Part shown: positions 63,386-64,000 of the stretch, in pieces | Layout of the letters: each line of letters begins with the position of its first letter | Numbering within the stretch: the stretch's first letter is position 1 | NCBI GenBank assembly: GCA_031425695.1 | Contig: JANPJV010000300.1 | Coordinates: forward strand, 29,540-93,539 | Reading direction: 5' to 3' | DNA length: 64,000 bases | Source: JANPJV01 sp031425695 | GTDB taxonomy: Bacteria; Pseudomonadota; Gammaproteobacteria; Xanthomonadales; SZUA-5 | Program-made: the position numbers and the translations under genes | Notes under the pieces: model-generated | What the model saw: only the letters and a program-made list of their open reading frames with translations | Databases searched by the model: none | What the model was told of the DNA's origin: nothing

Positions 63386-63441
63386 AGGAACCTCTGAACA
63401 AGTCCGAATATTCGTCATTGCGAGCGCAGTGAAGCAATTCC
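63386..63441. repeat. REP/MITE-like intergenic repeat
   Basis: The stretch contains GGAACCTCTGAACAAGTC and TCATTGCGAGCGCAG followed by GAAGCAATTCC. The CATTGCGAGCG...GAAGCAA half is characteristic of dispersed palindromic repeats seen in many gammaproteobacterial genomes. The second, inverted arm is not evident, so this copy seems incomplete. Confidence 0.5.
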
Positions 63442-63881
63442 GGTCTTTGATTATAAAGGATAGGAAATCCAAAGCCACTTTTTGCGCACTGTGCGGCGCA
63501 GTGCACGCCGCGGGCTCATGCCGTCAAGCGTCCCGCACGCATGCCGCGCGGCCCTCTACTCCTCAGTTCCGGTGCTCGGCGGCGCTCGCGGAGCCCTCTG
63601 TCCCCGCGCCAGGCCCGCCTGCGGCGGCCTTCCCGGCGCTGGCGCTATTTCGCGGGCAAGCGCCGGCATCGACGCGACCGCGAAGTCGCTTTGCGTCGGT
63701 AGGGTTCGGACTTACCAGACCAGGTCCTGGTTCTCGTAGTCGGGCATGACGTCTACTGGCGGATCGGGGTGGCGCGATCTGACGGTCCAGTGATCTTCTT
63801 GTCGCTTCATGTTGCCGTCGCCAGGAGAGCCACGGATCGGCGCCATCCGGGGCGCGCGACCGAATTCCCTGCGCCTCCCGC
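63442..63881. other. Non-coding, repeat-rich end of the window
   Basis: Several frames are open by base composition, rich in Arg, Ala, Pro and Ser, without ribosome binding sites or recognisable domains. GCGCACTG/CAGTGCAC (63486-63508) can pair as a small hairpin. I assign no gene here. Confidence 0.4.
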
Positions 63882-63953
63882 TGACCGCCGTCTCTCGGTT
63901 CTCTCAACCCGATTGCTGCTCCAATCGTCGCTGCCAACCGCTCTGCGCGACAC
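63882..63953. repeat. 72-bp dispersed repeat, copy B
   Basis: It is 71/72 identical to 62695-62766, in the same orientation and 1187 bp away. Copy B is in non-coding sequence 47 bases before the window ends. Confidence 0.85.
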
Positions 63954-64000
63954 CCGCGTAACTCCCCGCCGTATCAGGGATTCTGCGGGTGCCAACTACG

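Noticed and set aside
63563..63937. Minus-strand 124-codon frame near the window end
   Set aside because: Low-complexity Arg/Ala/Gly/Pro sequence overlapping copy B of the 72-bp repeat; no ribosome binding site or domain.

Overview
The window is high-GC DNA from a Gram-negative bacterium. The prophage carries a two-subunit spanin lysis cassette (Rz/Rz1), and several host proteins have Sec signal peptides. The FRSSFED-type start of a mature secreted protein and the DUF1566 tails suggest a gammaproteobacterium of the Xanthomonadales/Lysobacterales type. That taxonomic call is an inference with modest support. There are four regions.

1) Positions 1-11734, plus strand: a phage-defence island. 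Five genes overlap by only 1-4 bases and form one operon. The window opens inside the end of a gene that is probably pglX. It is followed by pglY (P-loop ATPase), pglZ (alkaline-phosphatase-fold protein), brxD (ATP-binding protein) and brxHI (Lhr-like helicase). This is the distal half of a type 2 BREX (Pgl) system; pglW and most of pglX would lie to the left. The helicase ends in an RNase D-like DEDDy exonuclease domain. A free-standing HhH-GPD DNA glycosylase follows.

2) Positions about 11.9-54.0 kb: a complete-looking lambda-like siphoprophage, almost entirely on the minus strand. In transcription order from the right end it has: a DUF2924/serine recombinase/small DNA-binding cassette; an early module with a Bro-N protein, Sak4-like ATPase, putative ssDNA-binding protein, Cas4-like Fe-S nuclease, primase-helicase and RuvC; two ParB-domain DNA methyltransferases; Nu1/GpA terminase; gpW and portal; a ClpP-type protease with an internal scaffold start; decoration and capsid proteins; tail terminator and tube; tail chaperones with a T TTT TTC -1 frameshift site; tape measure; a long tail-tip region; then holin candidates, SAR endolysin and Rz/Rz1. 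One plus-strand cassette (moron) sits in the tail genes. A plus-strand cluster of six small genes lies between terminase and methyltransferases. Four single-gene starts are preceded by the same 33-bp promoter-like repeat, three of them in this cluster's first half and one before its last pair. A fifth copy, on the other strand, precedes the recombinase operon.

3) Positions 54.2-58.8 kb, minus strand: two secreted proteins with related DUF1566 C-termini. One is a 1217-residue modular alpha/beta hydrolase and the other is a stand-alone DUF1566 protein.

4) Positions 59.0-64.0 kb: an XRE repressor and ImmA/IrrE-type metallopeptidase pair with a perfect operator palindrome, divergent from two unrecognised genes (408 and about 301 residues, the second with a zinc ribbon). 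These are followed by a 72-bp repeat present twice, a small secreted regulatory-like-domain protein and a repeat-rich non-coding end.
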